5,487 bases of DNA from Leptolinea sp. UBA1437 (GTDB lineage Bacteria > Chloroflexota > Anaerolineae > Anaerolineales > Anaerolineaceae): NCBI GenBank assembly GCA_002329625.1, contig DCTP01000146.1:1-5487 (forward strand), read 5' to 3'. Made by a program: the position numbers and the translations under genes. Positions 4,717-5,487 of this stretch are shown piece by piece. Every line of letters starts with the position of its first letter. Position 1 is the first letter of the stretch. The notes below the pieces were generated by a model, which saw only the letters and a list, made by a program, of their open reading frames with translations, did no database searches and was not told the origin of the DNA.

Positions 4717-5436
4717 ATGACGAAAATAAAAACATATAAAGAAGATGAACTTCCGGAAAAATTCGCACAGCGGATCGGTTTGAAATTTAATGATTCCATG
4801 CTTCTCTGTCGAGCACTGACTCACCGATCTTTTCTGAATGAACATCCGGATGCGATCGAAGACAATGAACGGTTGGAATTTTTAGGCGACGCCATTTTAG
4901 ATTTTATCGTCGGAGCATGGCTATATAACGAACTTCCCGAAATGCCGGAAGGGGAATTGACAAAATACCGCGCAGCGCTGGTTCATACCGAACAATTAGC
5001 CGAATTCGCGAAACAAATCGGACTGGGGCAGGCTTTGCGTCTGGGCAAAGGGGAACTACAAGCCGGCGGGAAAACAAAACCGGCGCTACTTTGCGATGCG
5101 TTTGAAGCGCTTATCGGTGCACTGTATTTGGATCAGGGGATCGATGCAGTCCAAAATTTTATTCTTCCGATGATCAGCGAATCTTTTGAAGATATTGTCT
5201 CCAACCATAAAGGCGAAGATCCGAAAAGCCGCCTTCAGGAAATCATTCAGGCTGAAAATCTGCCCATTCCTCAATATGTGGTTGTCAATGAGCTCGGCCC
5301 CGACCATTCAAAGATTTACGAAATCGAAGTAATGGTCGGTGATAAAACACTCGGCAAAGGCAGCGGCTCCAGCAAACAAAGCGCAACCAAAAAAGCCGCA
5401 CAGGACGCGTTAACCAATCTGGGCTATGGCTTGTAG
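4717..5436 (+). CDS. rnc: Ribonuclease III
   Basis: RNase III cuts double-stranded RNA in the cytoplasm, releasing 16S and 23S precursors from the rRNA transcript and processing mRNAs. The 239-residue protein has both expected domains. The endonuclease domain (about 12-160) carries the signature NERLEFLGDAILDF (50-63) with metal-binding or catalytic E51, E54 and D58, then PEGELTKYRA (77-86) and the second acidic pair D127 and E130 in CDAFEALIGALYLD. The dsRNA-binding domain (about 168-236) starts DPKSRLQEIIQ and ends with GSGSSKQSATKKAAQDAL. No key residue is missing and length is typical. The start at 4717 is preceded by GGGGG at 4707-4711. It is separated from rsmE by a 149-base structured leader with its own promoter candidate, which suggests control separate from the upstream methyltransferases. 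A leader of this kind fits the known autoregulation of rnc in some bacteria. Confidence 0.97.
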   Translation: MTKIKTYKEDELPEKFAQRIGLKFNDSMLLCRALTHRSFLNEHPDAIEDNERLEFLGDAILDFIVGAWLYNELPEMPEGELTKYRAALVHTEQLAEFAKQIGLGQALRLGKGELQAGGKTKPALLCDAFEALIGALYLDQGIDAVQNFILPMISESFEDIVSNHKGEDPKSRLQEIIQAENLPIPQYVVVNELGPDHSKIYEIEVMVGDKTLGKGSGSSKQSATKKAAQDALTNLGYGL

Positions 5437-5454
5437 TCCATACCGAGAAACTTC

Positions 5455-5487
5455 TCATTTTTTATCGAGCGGGAACCCTTTTAAATA
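5455..5487 (-). CDS. Possible C-terminal tail of a convergent gene (cut by window edge)
   Basis: From the right edge, one minus-strand frame reads YLKGFPLDKK and stops with TGA at 5457-5455. The composition looks like a genuine protein tail, and no + strand gene start is seen after rnc. But ten codons prove little, and another minus frame (FKRVPAR, stop at 5464-5462) is equally open. Treat as a hint only. Confidence 0.2.
   Translation of the reverse strand, partial: YLKGFPLDKK

Noticed and set aside
4713..4739. Out-of-frame ATG with eight codons overlapping the rnc start.
   Set aside because: It begins one base after the GGGGG binding site, too close for initiation; the ATG at 4717 has proper spacing and frame.
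5445..5463. GAGA/TCTC hairpin followed by six T after rnc as a terminator.
   Set aside because: Only four pairs, half of them A-T, can form with a usable loop; too weak to call, though the T-run is suggestive.

Overview
The window is a compact stretch of bacterial chromosome of moderate GC with housekeeping genes. It holds a divergent regulatory hub at the left and two tightly packed gene groups on the + strand. There are no transposases, phage genes, CRISPR repeats, tRNAs or rRNAs. The canonical T-box leader points to a Gram-positive-type lineage or relatives such as Bacillota, Actinomycetota or Chloroflexota. The IleS N-terminus, the style of the solitary methyltransferase and the moderate GC make me lean weakly to Chloroflexota (Anaerolineae-like), but nothing here decides it.

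Left end (1-495): the first 19 codons of isoleucyl-tRNA synthetase (ileS) run leftward off the edge. Its leader is a textbook tRNA-Ile-sensing T-box riboswitch with AGTA/GAA specifier loop elements, an ATC specifier, distal T-loop module, Stem III, antiterminator and terminator. Between this leader and the first + strand gene lies a 15-bp imperfect inverted repeat. Each arm reads outward as an extended -10 promoter, so it looks like a nearly symmetric divergent promoter.

Middle (496-2243): a permease and an ATPase of the TrpXYZ-like / uncharacterised ABC importer family (COG4120 plus COG1101 type). The substrate-binding protein gene that normally completes the set is not in the window.

Right (2269-5436): a solitary beta-class adenine-type DNA methyltransferase overlaps rsmI, which overlaps rsmE by ATGA. 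These three probably form a translationally coupled set of methyltransferases acting on DNA and 16S rRNA. A 149-bp gap then carries an extended -10 box fused to the rsmE stop codon and a strongly self-complementary leader: a three-way-junction-like fold followed by a hairpin that covers the ribosome binding site. After it comes rnc (RNase III). RNase III is known in some bacteria to autoregulate by cutting structure in its own leader, so this leader is the most interesting undescribed element here.

The last 50 bases may hold the tail of a convergent gene, but the evidence is slim.
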